In this document: positions 31,393 to 41,051 of the stretch, one piece after another
Layout of the letters: each line of letters opens with the position of its first letter
Position numbering within the stretch: the first letter of the stretch is position 1
Assembly (NCBI RefSeq): GCF_900018785.1
Contig: NZ_FCOY01000006.1
Span: 1,550,001 to 1,614,000, forward strand
DNA: 64,000 nt
DNA from: Xanthomonas massiliensis
GTDB lineage: Bacteria; Pseudomonadota; Gammaproteobacteria; Xanthomonadales; Xanthomonadaceae
Direction of reading: 5' to 3'
The notes under the pieces: generated by a model
The model's database searches: none
What the model saw: the letters and a program-made list of their open reading frames with translations, nothing else
Told to the model about the DNA's origin: nothing
Made by a program: the position numbers and the translations under genes

Positions 31393-31763
31393 TCAGCGCG
31401 GCCCCCACAGGGCGCGATCCAGGGTTTCGCCATCCGCCGCGACGGCGGTGCGGCGCACCCGCCCCGCCTCGACCCGCACGCCCTCCAGGCGCAGCCGCTG
31501 CGCCTGTTGCGCGCCCCGGCCGAGCCCGGCGGGAAGGCGATGCGCCCGTCGGCACGCAGCACCCGGTGCCAGGGCAGGTCCGGGTCCTCGTTGCCGGCCA
31601 GCACGCGCGCCACCAGCCGCGCCCGGCCCGGCAGCCCGGCGCGGTGCGCGACTTCGCCGTAGCCGAGCACCTGGCCACGCGGGATCGCCCGCACCGCCGC
31701 CAGGATGCGCAGGCGCGCCTCCTGGGAATCCACCGCTGCGGGTGCAGGCGTGACCGGGATCAT
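31393..31763 (-). pseudogene. Alkyltransferase-like protein (ATL), broken by a single-base frameshift
   Basis: From ATG 31763 the frame encodes an O6-alkylguanine-DNA alkyltransferase-like protein: RGQVLGYGEVAHRAGLPGRARLVARVLAGN, then PWHRV with tryptophan (W65) in place of the reactive cysteine, which defines ATL proteins. ATLs bind alkylated guanine and recruit nucleotide excision repair. After FPPGSAGA (about 31512) the conserved continuation (QRLRLEGVRVEAGRVRRTAVAADGE, tail ending ALWGPR) is in the next frame, stopping at 31393. The span is 371 nt, one short of a multiple of three, so a 1-nt deletion or an assembly error in GC-rich sequence explains it. Confidence 0.8.
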
Positions 31764-33121
31764 GGGCCGATCAGCACCAGTTCCTCGGCCGAGGTCGGCT
31801 GCAGGGCCACGGCGGCCTGCAGCTGGTGCCGGGTCAGGCCCATCTTCAGGGCGACCGCGAAGCCCTGCAGGATCTCCTCGCTGCCCTCGCCCAGCAGGTG
31901 GATGCCGACCACGCGCTCGTCCGGCCCGGTGCAGACCAGCTTGAACAGGCTGCACAGCGGCGAGCCGGCCAGCGCACGCAGCATCGGCCGGAAGCGGCTG
32001 CGGTACACGCGCACGTCCGCGCCGAAGCGTTCCCGGGCCTGGGCCTCGGTCAGCCCGACCTGCGCCAGCGGCGGATGGGCGAACACCACCGTGGGGATGT
32101 CCGCGTAGTCCAGCCGGGCACCGGCCTGGCCGCCGAACAACCGCGCCATCAGCCGTCGCGCCGCGGCGATGGCCACCGGCGTCAGCGCGGCGCGGCCGGT
32201 GACGTCGCCGATCGCGTGCACGCCGGCGACCGCGGTGTCCTGCCATTCGTCCACCGGCAGCTCGCCGTCGGGACCGGGAGTGATGCCCAGCGCCTCCAGG
32301 CCCAGCCCGGCCAGGTTCGCGCGGCGTCCCACCGCGAAGAACGCCTGGTCCACCGTCGTGCCGTCGAAATCGCCGTCCGTGCCCACGCGCACGCCGTCGC
32401 CGGCCGGCGCCAGCGCCGTCACCGTCGTGTCGAACGCCACCCGCACGCCCTGCTGGCGCAGGTTGTCGGCCAGCACTGCGGCCACCTCGGCATCGGCCTG
32501 CGGCAGCAGCCGCGCGTCGCGTACCACCAGCTCCACCCGGCTGCCGAGCAGTTGCAGGATGGCGGCCAGCTCCACCGCCACGTAGCCGCCGCCGACGACG
32601 GCCACCCGGCGCGGCGCCGCGGTCAGGCGGAAGAAATCGTCCGACAGCGCGCCCAGCGCGGCCCCGGGGATGGACGGGCGCACGGCATGGGCGCCGGTCG
32701 CCACCACCACGTGCGCCACGCGCCTGCGGATGCCGTCGGCGTCCTCCACGGTATGCGCATCGACCAGGCGCGCGCGCGAGGGCACGAGGGAAACGCCGGC
32801 CGTGTCCAGGCGCGTGCGGTAGCTGGCGTGGATGCCCGCGATGTAGGCCTGGCGGTGTTCCACCAGCCGTGCCCAGTCCGGCCGTGGCGGCACGTCCTGG
32901 AAACCGATCCGCGCGGCCAGGCCGAACCCCTCGGCCAGCCCGGCGGCCAGCCACATCGCCTTCTTCGGCACGCAGCCGGCATTGACGCAGGTGCCGCCCA
33001 GCTCGCCCGGCTCGAACAGCACCGTGCGCGCGCCATGGCCCGCGGCGGCGAAGGCCGCGGCCAGGCCGCCGGAACCGCCGCCGATCACCGCCAGGTCGTA
33101 GTCGAAGCTCGAGGCATCCAT
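31760..33121 (-). CDS. Glutathione reductase-like FAD-dependent NAD(P)-disulfide oxidoreductase
   Basis: A 453-residue class I flavoprotein disulfide reductase. The FAD motif is VIGGGSGGL, the redox-active disulfide is GGTCVNAGCVPKK (C45, C50), and the NADPH-binding fold GGGYVAVELAAIL is followed by VVRDARLL. Overall it is closest to glutathione reductase. The conserved active-site histidine of the C-terminal motif HPTxxEE is replaced by glutamine (Q441 in LQPTSAEELV), which should impair normal disulfide reduction. It overlaps the ATL gene by 4 bp. Gor is the family; the substrate is uncertain. Confidence 0.85.
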   Translation of the reverse strand: MDASSFDYDLAVIGGGSGGLAAAFAAAGHGARTVLFEPGELGGTCVNAGCVPKKAMWLAAGLAEGFGLAARIGFQDVPPRPDWARLVEHRQAYIAGIHASYRTRLDTAGVSLVPSRARLVDAHTVEDADGIRRRVAHVVVATGAHAVRPSIPGAALGALSDDFFRLTAAPRRVAVVGGGYVAVELAAILQLLGSRVELVVRDARLLPQADAEVAAVLADNLRQQGVRVAFDTTVTALAPAGDGVRVGTDGDFDGTTVDQAFFAVGRRANLAGLGLEALGITPGPDGELPVDEWQDTAVAGVHAIGDVTGRAALTPVAIAAARRLMARLFGGQAGARLDYADIPTVVFAHPPLAQVGLTEAQARERFGADVRVYRSRFRPMLRALAGSPLCSLFKLVCTGPDERVVGIHLLGEGSEEILQGFAVALKMGLTRHQLQAAVALQPTSAEELVLIGP

Positions 33122-33191
33122 CGCGTATTCCCGCACCGTGGCCGGCGAGCATGCCATGGCGAGCATCGTGCGCCACGTGAGCGCGCCGCGC

Positions 33192-34415
33192 TCAGCGCCG
33201 CAGCGGCGGCCAGCGCAGGTAGGTGGCCGCCCGCCACAGCCATTCCAACGGGCCGAAGCGGAACCACCCCAGCCAGGCGCGGCTGGCCAGTACCTGCAGG
33301 CCGAACAGGCCCAGCACGAACGGCAGCTGCCAGGCCCGCGGCAGGCGCTCGAACAGGCCCAGCCCGTAGCCATAGAAGACGCCGGTGCACACCAGCGACT
33401 GCAGCAGGTAGTTGCTCAGCGCCATGCGCCCGGCCGGTGCCAGCCAGCGCAGCGCCGCGACCGCGCGCAGCACCCAGGCCAGGTAGCCCAGGCACATCAG
33501 CAGGTTGGCCACGCAGGCCAGGGCGAAGGCGGCGGCGCTGCCCAGGTCCATCCGCGCCGGGTCCAGCCAGGGCTGCAACCGCCAGCTGGCCAGCATCAGC
33601 ACCAGGCCTGCCGGCCAGGCGATCCAGCGCAGCCGCCGGTACAGCCGGGCATGGTCCTGCGGCGCGCGGATCGCGCCGCCGCGCACGAACCAGGCCCCGA
33701 ACAGGAACATGCCGAAGATCAGCGGGCCGTTCACCAGCAGGCCGCGCAGCGTGGCCCCCAGGTCGTGGGCGCGCTGCACCGTGGCCTGCCACCAGCTGCC
33801 GTGGCCATAGGCCTGGCGCTGCGCCTCGATCGTCTGCCGCGCGGCCTCGCCGGCGGCCTGCAGCTGCGCCTGCCAGTGCGCTCCGTCCTGCGGCGAGGCC
33901 TGGGCCAGCTGGCCGAGCGCGCCCAGGCCCAGCACCAGCAACGGAGCCGCCAGGTAGACCGCCAGTGCCAGCCACGGCAACCAGCGCACCGGCGCCTCGC
34001 GGAAGGCCGGCAGCAGCACGGCCAGCAGCGCGTAGCTGACCAGGATGTCGCCGGACCACACCAGCAGCGCATGGGCCAGGCCGATGGCCAGCAGCGCCGC
34101 GCTGCGGCGCAGGTAGAACGGTGCGAATGCCCGGCCGGCACGCTCGGCGCGCTCGACCATGAGTGCGAACCCCATGCCGAACAGCAGCGCGAACAGCGTG
34201 TAGAACTTGCCCTGCACCAGCAGGTAGACCAGGGTGTCGGCGATGCGGTCGATGCCGTGCCAGCCCGGGTCGACGCCATCCAGGGCGCGGTCGAGCGGCC
34301 CGACGAAGGCCTCGATGTTCATCAGGCCGATGCCGGCCAGGGCGAAGCCGCGGGCGACGTCGAGGACCAGGAGGCGCTCGGCGGGCGCGACCGGCTGCAG
34401 GGAAGGAGCGGCCAT
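33192..34415 (-). CDS. DUF418 domain-containing membrane protein
   Basis: A 407-residue polytopic inner-membrane protein of the DUF418 family (YeiB-like). Typical pieces are LDVARGFALAGIGLMNI near the start, LFALLFGMGFALMVERAE, and the C-terminal GRMALSNYLLQSLVCTGVFYGYGLGLF with GPLEWLWRAATY. Function is unknown; related proteins are predicted acyltransferase-like transporters. The start at ATG 34415 removes an unlikely basic extension. It follows slyD with about 140 bp between. Confidence 0.88.
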   Translation of the reverse strand: MAAPSLQPVAPAERLLVLDVARGFALAGIGLMNIEAFVGPLDRALDGVDPGWHGIDRIADTLVYLLVQGKFYTLFALLFGMGFALMVERAERAGRAFAPFYLRRSAALLAIGLAHALLVWSGDILVSYALLAVLLPAFREAPVRWLPWLALAVYLAAPLLVLGLGALGQLAQASPQDGAHWQAQLQAAGEAARQTIEAQRQAYGHGSWWQATVQRAHDLGATLRGLLVNGPLIFGMFLFGAWFVRGGAIRAPQDHARLYRRLRWIAWPAGLVLMLASWRLQPWLDPARMDLGSAAAFALACVANLLMCLGYLAWVLRAVAALRWLAPAGRMALSNYLLQSLVCTGVFYGYGLGLFERLPRAWQLPFVLGLFGLQVLASRAWLGWFRFGPLEWLWRAATYLRWPPLRR

Positions 34416-34553
34416 GGGGACGGGAAGCGGCAAAGCCGCGATTAGACCACGCCCGCCGGCCAACGCCCGGAACGCGGACGGCCCGCCGGAGCGGGCCGTC
34501 GCAGGCACGTGGCCATCGTTTCGCCGGGCACCGTGCCCGGCCGGGGCGATGGC

Positions 34554-35033
34554 TCAGTGTTCGTGGCCGCCGTCGCCGTGCACGTGGCCGTGCTCGAGCT
34601 CTTCCGGGGTGGCCTCGCGGACCTCGACGATCTCCACGTCGAAATGCAGGTCCTTGCCCGCCATCGGGTGGTTCAGGTCGACATCGACCACGCTCAGGCC
34701 GACCTTCTTGACGGTGACCGCGCGCGGGCCGAAATTGGTCTGCAGCACGACCTGCTGGCCCGGCTGCAGGCGCATGTTGCCGAAATGCTTCTTCGGGATG
34801 CGCTGTTCCAGCCCCTCGCGGACCTCGCCGTAGGCGTCGGCGGCCGGCACGTCCACGCCGAAGCTCTCGCCCGCTTCCCTGTCCATCATCGCCGTCTCCA
34901 GGCCGGGGATGATGTTGCCGTGGCCGATGAGGATCGCCAGCGGCTCGCGCTCCCTGGAGCTCTCGATCGGCGCCTGGCCGACCTCGGAGACGGTGTAGTG
35001 GAAACGGACGACGCGGTCTTTCTCGATCTTCAT
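34554..35033 (-). CDS. slyD: FKBP-type peptidyl-prolyl isomerase SlyD
   Basis: A 159-residue cytosolic SlyD. The FKBP half begins with RVVRFHYTVSEVGQAPIESS and GHGNIIPGLETAMM; the IF chaperone flap is inserted (EGLEQRIPKKHFGNMRLQPG) before the second FKBP part (VDLNHPMAGKDLHFDVEIV). The C-terminus is histidine-rich (HGHVHGDGGHEH), the nickel-binding tail of SlyD. It catalyses proline isomerisation and supports nickel enzyme maturation. Confidence 0.95.
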   Translation of the reverse strand: MKIEKDRVVRFHYTVSEVGQAPIESSREREPLAILIGHGNIIPGLETAMMDREAGESFGVDVPAADAYGEVREGLEQRIPKKHFGNMRLQPGQQVVLQTNFGPRAVTVKKVGLSVVDVDLNHPMAGKDLHFDVEIVEVREATPEELEHGHVHGDGGHEH

Positions 35034-35144
35034 TGCGCAACTCTGGCTGAGGGCCCGCCGCGGGCGGGCGAATGGGCGGCTTGTCGGCCGGCTGGGGCGC
35101 CGCCATCATGGCGGCGGTTCAGGACAGCGCATTATCCCGGCTCC

Positions 35145-35675
35145 ATGCACAACAAGCCAGTTGCTCCCCGACCCCGCCCCCTGCCTGCCTTCGCGGCGCT
35201 GCTGGCCGCGCTGCTGCTGGCCGCCTGCGGCCATGCGCCCACGCGCCATCCGCCGGCATCCCCGCGCGTGTGGAACACCGTCGCCCCCGCCGACCCGGTG
35301 GCCGCCAACGCCGTGCTGATGCGTGCCATCGGCCTGGTCGGCACGCCCTACCGCTACGGCGGCAACACGCCCGAATCGGGCTTCGACTGCTCCGGGCTGA
35401 TCGCCTACGTCTACCGCGACGCCGCCAACATCAGCCTGCCGCGCACCTCCGCGCAGCTGGCCGGCCTGGAAGGCCCGCGCATCGATCCCGCGCGGCTGGC
35501 GGCCGGCGACCTGGTGTTCTTCGGCAGCCGCGGCACGGTCAGCCATGCCGGCATCTACGTCGGCGAGGGCCGCTTCGTGCACGCCCCCAGCAGTGGCGGC
35601 ACGGTGCGCCTGGATTCGCTCGACGGGCCCTACTGGCGCGACCATTACAGCGGCGCGCGGCGGGTCCTGCACTGA
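35145..35675 (+). CDS. NlpC/P60 family lipoprotein (peptidoglycan endopeptidase)
   Basis: A 176-residue lipoprotein with a signal peptide and lipobox LAAC (C28). The NlpC/P60 domain carries the catalytic C82 (GFDCSGLIAYVY), H134 (SHAGIYVG) and H146 (FVHAPSS). Such cysteine peptidases cut peptide stems in peptidoglycan at the cell envelope. It is followed 120 bp later by a second family member, suggesting duplication; the two share the catalytic core but not their N-termini. Confidence 0.92.
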   Translation: MHNKPVAPRPRPLPAFAALLAALLLAACGHAPTRHPPASPRVWNTVAPADPVAANAVLMRAIGLVGTPYRYGGNTPESGFDCSGLIAYVYRDAANISLPRTSAQLAGLEGPRIDPARLAAGDLVFFGSRGTVSHAGIYVGEGRFVHAPSSGGTVRLDSLDGPYWRDHYSGARRVLH

Positions 35676-35798
35676 AACCGGGCAATGCGTCGCACCCCAG
35701 TTCATGAATTTTTAACAAGTTTTGAACATATCCATCCGGTCTTCACGGCACTATCGCGACACATTCGTTTTTGTGAGACCGGCGTGACGATCGAAGCG

Positions 35799-36515
35799 AT
35801 GGCACAGCGGGGAAGCCGAACCACCCCGATCCGGAAGTCCCTCCGTCTTCTCTGCACCGCGGTCCTCTGCCTCTCGGCACTCCCCGCCCTGGCCCAGTCG
35901 GCACCGGCCGACGCCGCCGCCACCGGCACCCCTTCCAGTTCCGCGCAGGCGCCCCGCAACCGCGCCGATGCCGCCGCTACCGCCGCCCTGGCCGCCCTGC
36001 TGCCGCGCCTGGCCGGCAACGACACCATTCCGCTGATGGACCGTTCGGCCATGTTCGCCGGCGACCTCAGCCGCCTGCTGGCCAGCTACGACGTCAGCCA
36101 GGGCTCGCTGGTCGGGGCCCAGGGCAACGACACGGGCAAGGTGCAGTCGATCCTGCGCGGCGCGATGGCGCTGCTGGGCACGCCCTACCGCTGGGGCGGC
36201 GAGGGTCCGGAAGGCTTCGACTGCAGCGGCCTGGTCAACTACGTATTCAAGACCGCGCTGGGCGTGGAGCTGCCGCGCGTATCGCGCGAGATGGCACGCA
36301 AGGACGACGCCGAGCTGATCAAGGACCCCTCGGCCCTGGCCGCCGGCGACCTGGTGTTCTTCGGCCGCAAGGGCCACGTGGACCATGTCGGCATCTACGT
36401 CGGCGACGGCCGCTTTCTGCACGCCCCGCGCACCGGCAAGGACGTGCAGATCGACAGCCTGACCAGCGGCTACTGGAGCCAGAAGTTCATCCAGGCCCGC
36501 CGCGTCACGCTCTGA
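35799..36515 (+). CDS. NlpC/P60 family periplasmic peptidoglycan endopeptidase
   Basis: A 238-residue exported protein. ATG 35799 gives a signal peptide (KSLRLLCTAVLCLSALPALAQ); GTG 35784 is an alternative. An Ala-rich linker with PRNRADAAATAALAALLPRL precedes the NlpC/P60 domain (TPYRWGGEGPEGFDCSGL, catalytic C142; DHVGIYVG, H196; FLHAPRTGK). It is likely a cell-wall hydrolase with a soluble periplasmic location, the paralogue of the lipoprotein upstream. The region between the two genes is AT-rich for this window and may contain its promoter. Confidence 0.92.
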   Translation: MAQRGSRTTPIRKSLRLLCTAVLCLSALPALAQSAPADAAATGTPSSSAQAPRNRADAAATAALAALLPRLAGNDTIPLMDRSAMFAGDLSRLLASYDVSQGSLVGAQGNDTGKVQSILRGAMALLGTPYRWGGEGPEGFDCSGLVNYVFKTALGVELPRVSREMARKDDAELIKDPSALAAGDLVFFGRKGHVDHVGIYVGDGRFLHAPRTGKDVQIDSLTSGYWSQKFIQARRVTL

Positions 36516-36542
36516 GCCTGGCCGTCCCGCCGCAGGACGATG

Positions 36543-36570
36543 GGGGCCGCTGGCGACAGCGGCCCCTGGT
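36543..36570 (+). terminator. Probable terminator hairpin after the NlpC/P60 pair
   Basis: GGGGCCGCTG and CAGCGGCCCC make a perfect 10-bp stem with a GCGA loop (36543-36566), 27 bp after the stop. The downstream tract (TGGTCTTTCC) is only weakly T-rich, so termination efficiency is unclear. Confidence 0.6.
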
Positions 36571-36622
36571 CTTTCCAGGGCCCGGATTTCCCCTGCGGCC
36601 AGGTTTCCCCGGCCGGCATTAG

Positions 36623-37651
<1,029 letters not shown>

Positions 37652-37672
37652 GCCAGCCGGCCCGGTGCCGCC

Positions 37673-39013
37673 TCAGCGGGCCGGGCTGCCGCTGCCGCTC
37701 GCGCCCTCGTCCAGGCCGACGTCGGTGGGCGCCGCGTCGTAGACCGGCTTGTCGAGCAGGCCGGTCTCGCGCGCGACCAGCACCGGCACCAGCATCTGCC
37801 CGGTGACGTTGGTCATGGTGCGCATCATGTCGAGGATGCGGTCGATCGCGTACAGGTAGCCGATCACCTCCAGCGGCAGGTTGGCCGCGCTCAGCACCAC
37901 CGTGGCCATCACCACCGCGGTACCGGGCACGCCGGCGGTGCCGAAGCTGCCCAGCACCGAGGCGATCAGCACCACGAAGTACTGGTTGGCGGTCAGCGGC
38001 ACGCCGGTGTACTGGGCGATGAACACCGCGCACAGCGCCGGATAGATCGCCCCGCAGCCGTCCATCTTGATGCTCGCGCCCAGCGGCACGGCGAACGCGG
38101 CGTAGTCCTTGTTCACCCCCAGGTTGTGGATGACCGAGCGCAGTGCCACCGGCATGGCGGCGAAGCTCGAGGAGGTCACGAACGCGACCTGCATGCCCGG
38201 CGAGGCGCCGCGGAAGAACTTCCACGGGTTCAGCCCGTGCGCCAGCAGCAGGCTGCCGTACACCACCACGATCTGGATCGCGCAGGCGATGTACAGCGCC
38301 AGTACGAAATTGCCCAGCGGCAGCAGCTTGCCGAAGCCGTAGGAGCCGACCAGCGAGGCGATCAGGCCGAAGGTGCCGATCGGGGTGACCTCCAGCACGA
38401 AGCGCGTCACCTGGATCATGATCGCGCTCATCTGGCCGGTCAGCTTGCGCGCCTCGGCGACCTTGTCGCCGAGCTTGACCATGGCGAAGCCGAGCAGGCC
38501 GGCGAAGAAGATCACCGGCAGGATCGAGCCGCGCCCGGCCGCCAGCACGGTCTCCCCGGCAGCGTTGGTCCTGGTGCCGATGCCGGTCAGCGCATAGAAG
38601 GCGTTGGAGGGCACCACGTCCAGCAGCACCTGGATCGGGCCGGGCACGTCGCGCGGCTTCCAGCCCGAGGCCACCTCCAGGCCGAGGTGGCCGCTGCCGG
38701 GCTGCATGATCGTGCCCACGCCCAGGCCCACGACCACCGCCAGCGCGGCGGTGGCCACGAACCAGGCGAAGGTGCGCGCGCCGAGCTTGGCCACCGACTC
38801 CTGCCCGTGCAGGGCGGAAATGGCATTGATGACCGCGAAGAACACCAGCGGCACCGCGATCAGCTTGATCAGGGTGACGTACAGGTCGCCGAGCGGGCCG
38901 AACCAGGTGTCGGCGGCGGGGCCGAGCAGCCACCCGGCCAGTGCGCCGAGCACGAAGCCGCCGACGACGCGCTGCCAGAAGGGAATACGGAACCAGGCCG
39001 CGACCAGATTCAT
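37673..39013 (-). CDS. Dicarboxylate/amino acid:cation symporter (DAACS family)
   Basis: A 446-residue polytopic membrane protein with the DAACS/GltPh signatures: TLIKLIAVPLVFFAVINAIS, the re-entrant loop VTSSSFAAMPVAL, and the substrate site ASIKMDGCGAIYPALCAVF with GTAGVPGTAVVMATVVL. It should take up C4-dicarboxylates or acidic amino acids with sodium or protons. DctA and GltP are near relatives; the substrate cannot be fixed by eye. ATG 39013 (MNLVAAW) is the first plausible start. Confidence 0.92.
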   Translation of the reverse strand: MNLVAAWFRIPFWQRVVGGFVLGALAGWLLGPAADTWFGPLGDLYVTLIKLIAVPLVFFAVINAISALHGQESVAKLGARTFAWFVATAALAVVVGLGVGTIMQPGSGHLGLEVASGWKPRDVPGPIQVLLDVVPSNAFYALTGIGTRTNAAGETVLAAGRGSILPVIFFAGLLGFAMVKLGDKVAEARKLTGQMSAIMIQVTRFVLEVTPIGTFGLIASLVGSYGFGKLLPLGNFVLALYIACAIQIVVVYGSLLLAHGLNPWKFFRGASPGMQVAFVTSSSFAAMPVALRSVIHNLGVNKDYAAFAVPLGASIKMDGCGAIYPALCAVFIAQYTGVPLTANQYFVVLIASVLGSFGTAGVPGTAVVMATVVLSAANLPLEVIGYLYAIDRILDMMRTMTNVTGQMLVPVLVARETGLLDKPVYDAAPTDVGLDEGASGSGSPAR

Positions 39014-39171
39014 GGGCTCACCTGAGGGGGGATCCGGGGGAATCGCCCAACCATAGCCCAGACGCGCGCGCGCCACGACATCGCCAGCGGAACATCAGCG
39101 TGTCACGGATATGCCTTCTGGCGCTGACAGACTTTCCTGTCCCTCCATCCGCCGCCAGGATCCGTCCCGCC

Positions 39172-40872
39172 ATGCCCTGCCCGCGCACCCCGCTTGCCGT
39201 CGTCCTCGTCCCGGTCCTGCTGTTCGGAGCCTGCAGCTCCGGACCTGCCGCACACGCCGCCGGGCCGGGCGCCGCCAGCACGGTGGACGTGGCGCCGGTG
39301 GCCCATCCGCAGGGCGAGACGCCGGCCTGGTGGTACCGCAGCGGCGCCGCCCGCGCCGCCGCCAACGGCGCCATGGCCGGCCGGGCGAAGAACGTGATCC
39401 TGTTCCTCGGCGATGGCATGAGCCTGACCACGGTCGCCGCCGCGCGCATCCTCGAAGGCCAGCGCCACGGCAACCCGGGCGAGGAGAACCTGCTGAGCTG
39501 GGAGCGGTTCCCGGCCACCGCCTTCAGCAAGACCTACAACACCGATTCGCAGACGCCCGACTCGGCCGGCACCATGACCGCGATCGCCACCGGGGTGAAG
39601 ACGCGCATGGGCGTGATCGGCATGTCCGACACCCCGCGCGCCGAATGCGCCCCGAGCCGGGACAAGCCGCTGCTGACCTGGCTGCAGTTGGCCGACAGCG
39701 CCGGCATGGCCACCGGCGTGGTCACCACCACGCGCCTGACCCACGCCACCCCGGCGGCGATGTACGCCAAGTCGCCCGAGCGCAACTGGGAGGGCGATGC
39801 CGACCTGCCGCCCGCCGCCCGCGAGGCCGGCTGCCGCGACATCGCCCAGCAGCTGCTGTCCACTGCCCGCTTCGGCCGCGGCCCGGTGGTCGCCTTCGGC
39901 GGCGGACGCGCCCAGTTCACCCCGGCCGGCCAGCGCGACCCGCAGTTCGACGACAAGGTCGGCCTGCGCCTGGATGGCCGCGACCTGGTCGGCGAATGGC
40001 GCCAGGCCCATCCGCGGGGCGCCTACGTGCGCACCGCCGCCCAGCTCGACGCCGCCGCCGATGCGCCGGCCCTGCTCGGCCTGTTCGACTACGACCACAT
40101 GAGCTTCGAGCACGACCGCGACACCGGCCCCGACGGCGAGCCCAGCCTGGCGCAGATGACCCGCGCCGCCGTGCGCACGCTGGCCCGCGATCCCGCCGGT
40201 TTCGTGCTGATGGTCGAGGGCGGGCGCATCGACCACGCCAACCACTACGGCAACGCCTATCGCGCGCTCGACGAGACCATCGCCCTGTCCGAGGCGGTGC
40301 GCGCCGCGCTGGAGACCGCGCCCCCGGACACCCTGGTCATCGTCACCGCCGACCACTCGCACGTGCTCAACTTCGCCGGCTACCCGGTGCGCGGCAACCC
40401 GATCCTGGGCAAGGTGCGCGGCACCGGCGGCGAGGACGGCGACCGCAGCCAGTACGCGCGCGACCTGGCCGGGCAGACCTACACCACCCTCAGCTACGCC
40501 AACGGCCCCGGCTACCCCGGTGCCAGCAACGCCCAGCCGGAAGGGCCGAAGAAGTTCCTCCACGAACCGTCCGACATCGCCGCCGCCCACGGCCGCCCCA
40601 ACCTGGACGCGGTGGACACCGAGGCCCCGGACTACCTGCAGGAATCGATGGTCCCGATGAAGGCCGAATCGCATGGCGGCGAGGACGTGGGCATCTGGGC
40701 CACCGGCCCGGGCAGCACCGCCATCCGCGGCACCCTGGAGCAGAACACGCTCTACCACGTCATCGTCCAGGCCACCCCGAAGCTGCGCGAACGCCTGTGC
40801 GCGGCCGGCACCTGCAACGCCGACGGGGTGCCGGTGGAATTGCCGGACCTGCAGGCATTCGCCCGACCCTGA
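39172..40872 (+). CDS. Alkaline phosphatase, lipoprotein-type
   Basis: A 566-residue PhoA-superfamily phosphatase. An N-terminal signal with lipobox LFGAC (C21) anchors it in the envelope. Metal and catalytic residues lie in FLGDGMSLTTVAA (D81), TPDSAGT (catalytic S131), EGGRIDHANHYGNA and VTADHSHVLNF. Length fits the larger alkaline phosphatases. It releases phosphate from organic esters in the periplasm. I could not define a Pho box with confidence, so phosphate control is only likely by analogy. Confidence 0.93.
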   Translation: MPCPRTPLAVVLVPVLLFGACSSGPAAHAAGPGAASTVDVAPVAHPQGETPAWWYRSGAARAAANGAMAGRAKNVILFLGDGMSLTTVAAARILEGQRHGNPGEENLLSWERFPATAFSKTYNTDSQTPDSAGTMTAIATGVKTRMGVIGMSDTPRAECAPSRDKPLLTWLQLADSAGMATGVVTTTRLTHATPAAMYAKSPERNWEGDADLPPAAREAGCRDIAQQLLSTARFGRGPVVAFGGGRAQFTPAGQRDPQFDDKVGLRLDGRDLVGEWRQAHPRGAYVRTAAQLDAAADAPALLGLFDYDHMSFEHDRDTGPDGEPSLAQMTRAAVRTLARDPAGFVLMVEGGRIDHANHYGNAYRALDETIALSEAVRAALETAPPDTLVIVTADHSHVLNFAGYPVRGNPILGKVRGTGGEDGDRSQYARDLAGQTYTTLSYANGPGYPGASNAQPEGPKKFLHEPSDIAAAHGRPNLDAVDTEAPDYLQESMVPMKAESHGGEDVGIWATGPGSTAIRGTLEQNTLYHVIVQATPKLRERLCAAGTCNADGVPVELPDLQAFARP

Positions 40873-41051
40873 GGAGCCAGGCGGGGACGACGCATTTCGT
40901 CGCCCTCCCTGCGGCGAGGCTGCTCATGCCGCGCGGCGACGCCGATATCAGCAATGGCCATGTGCGGGGCACGGCCCGGCGCGCATGCCCATGCCATGAT
41001 CGGGCCAGGACCGTTTCGCACGGATGCCCGCTCGACTCCCCGTCACTGCCC

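Noticed and set aside
39099-39142. Pho box ahead of the alkaline phosphatase
   Set aside because: Half-site-like CTGACAG and CCTGTCC are present but the 11-bp spacing is wrong.
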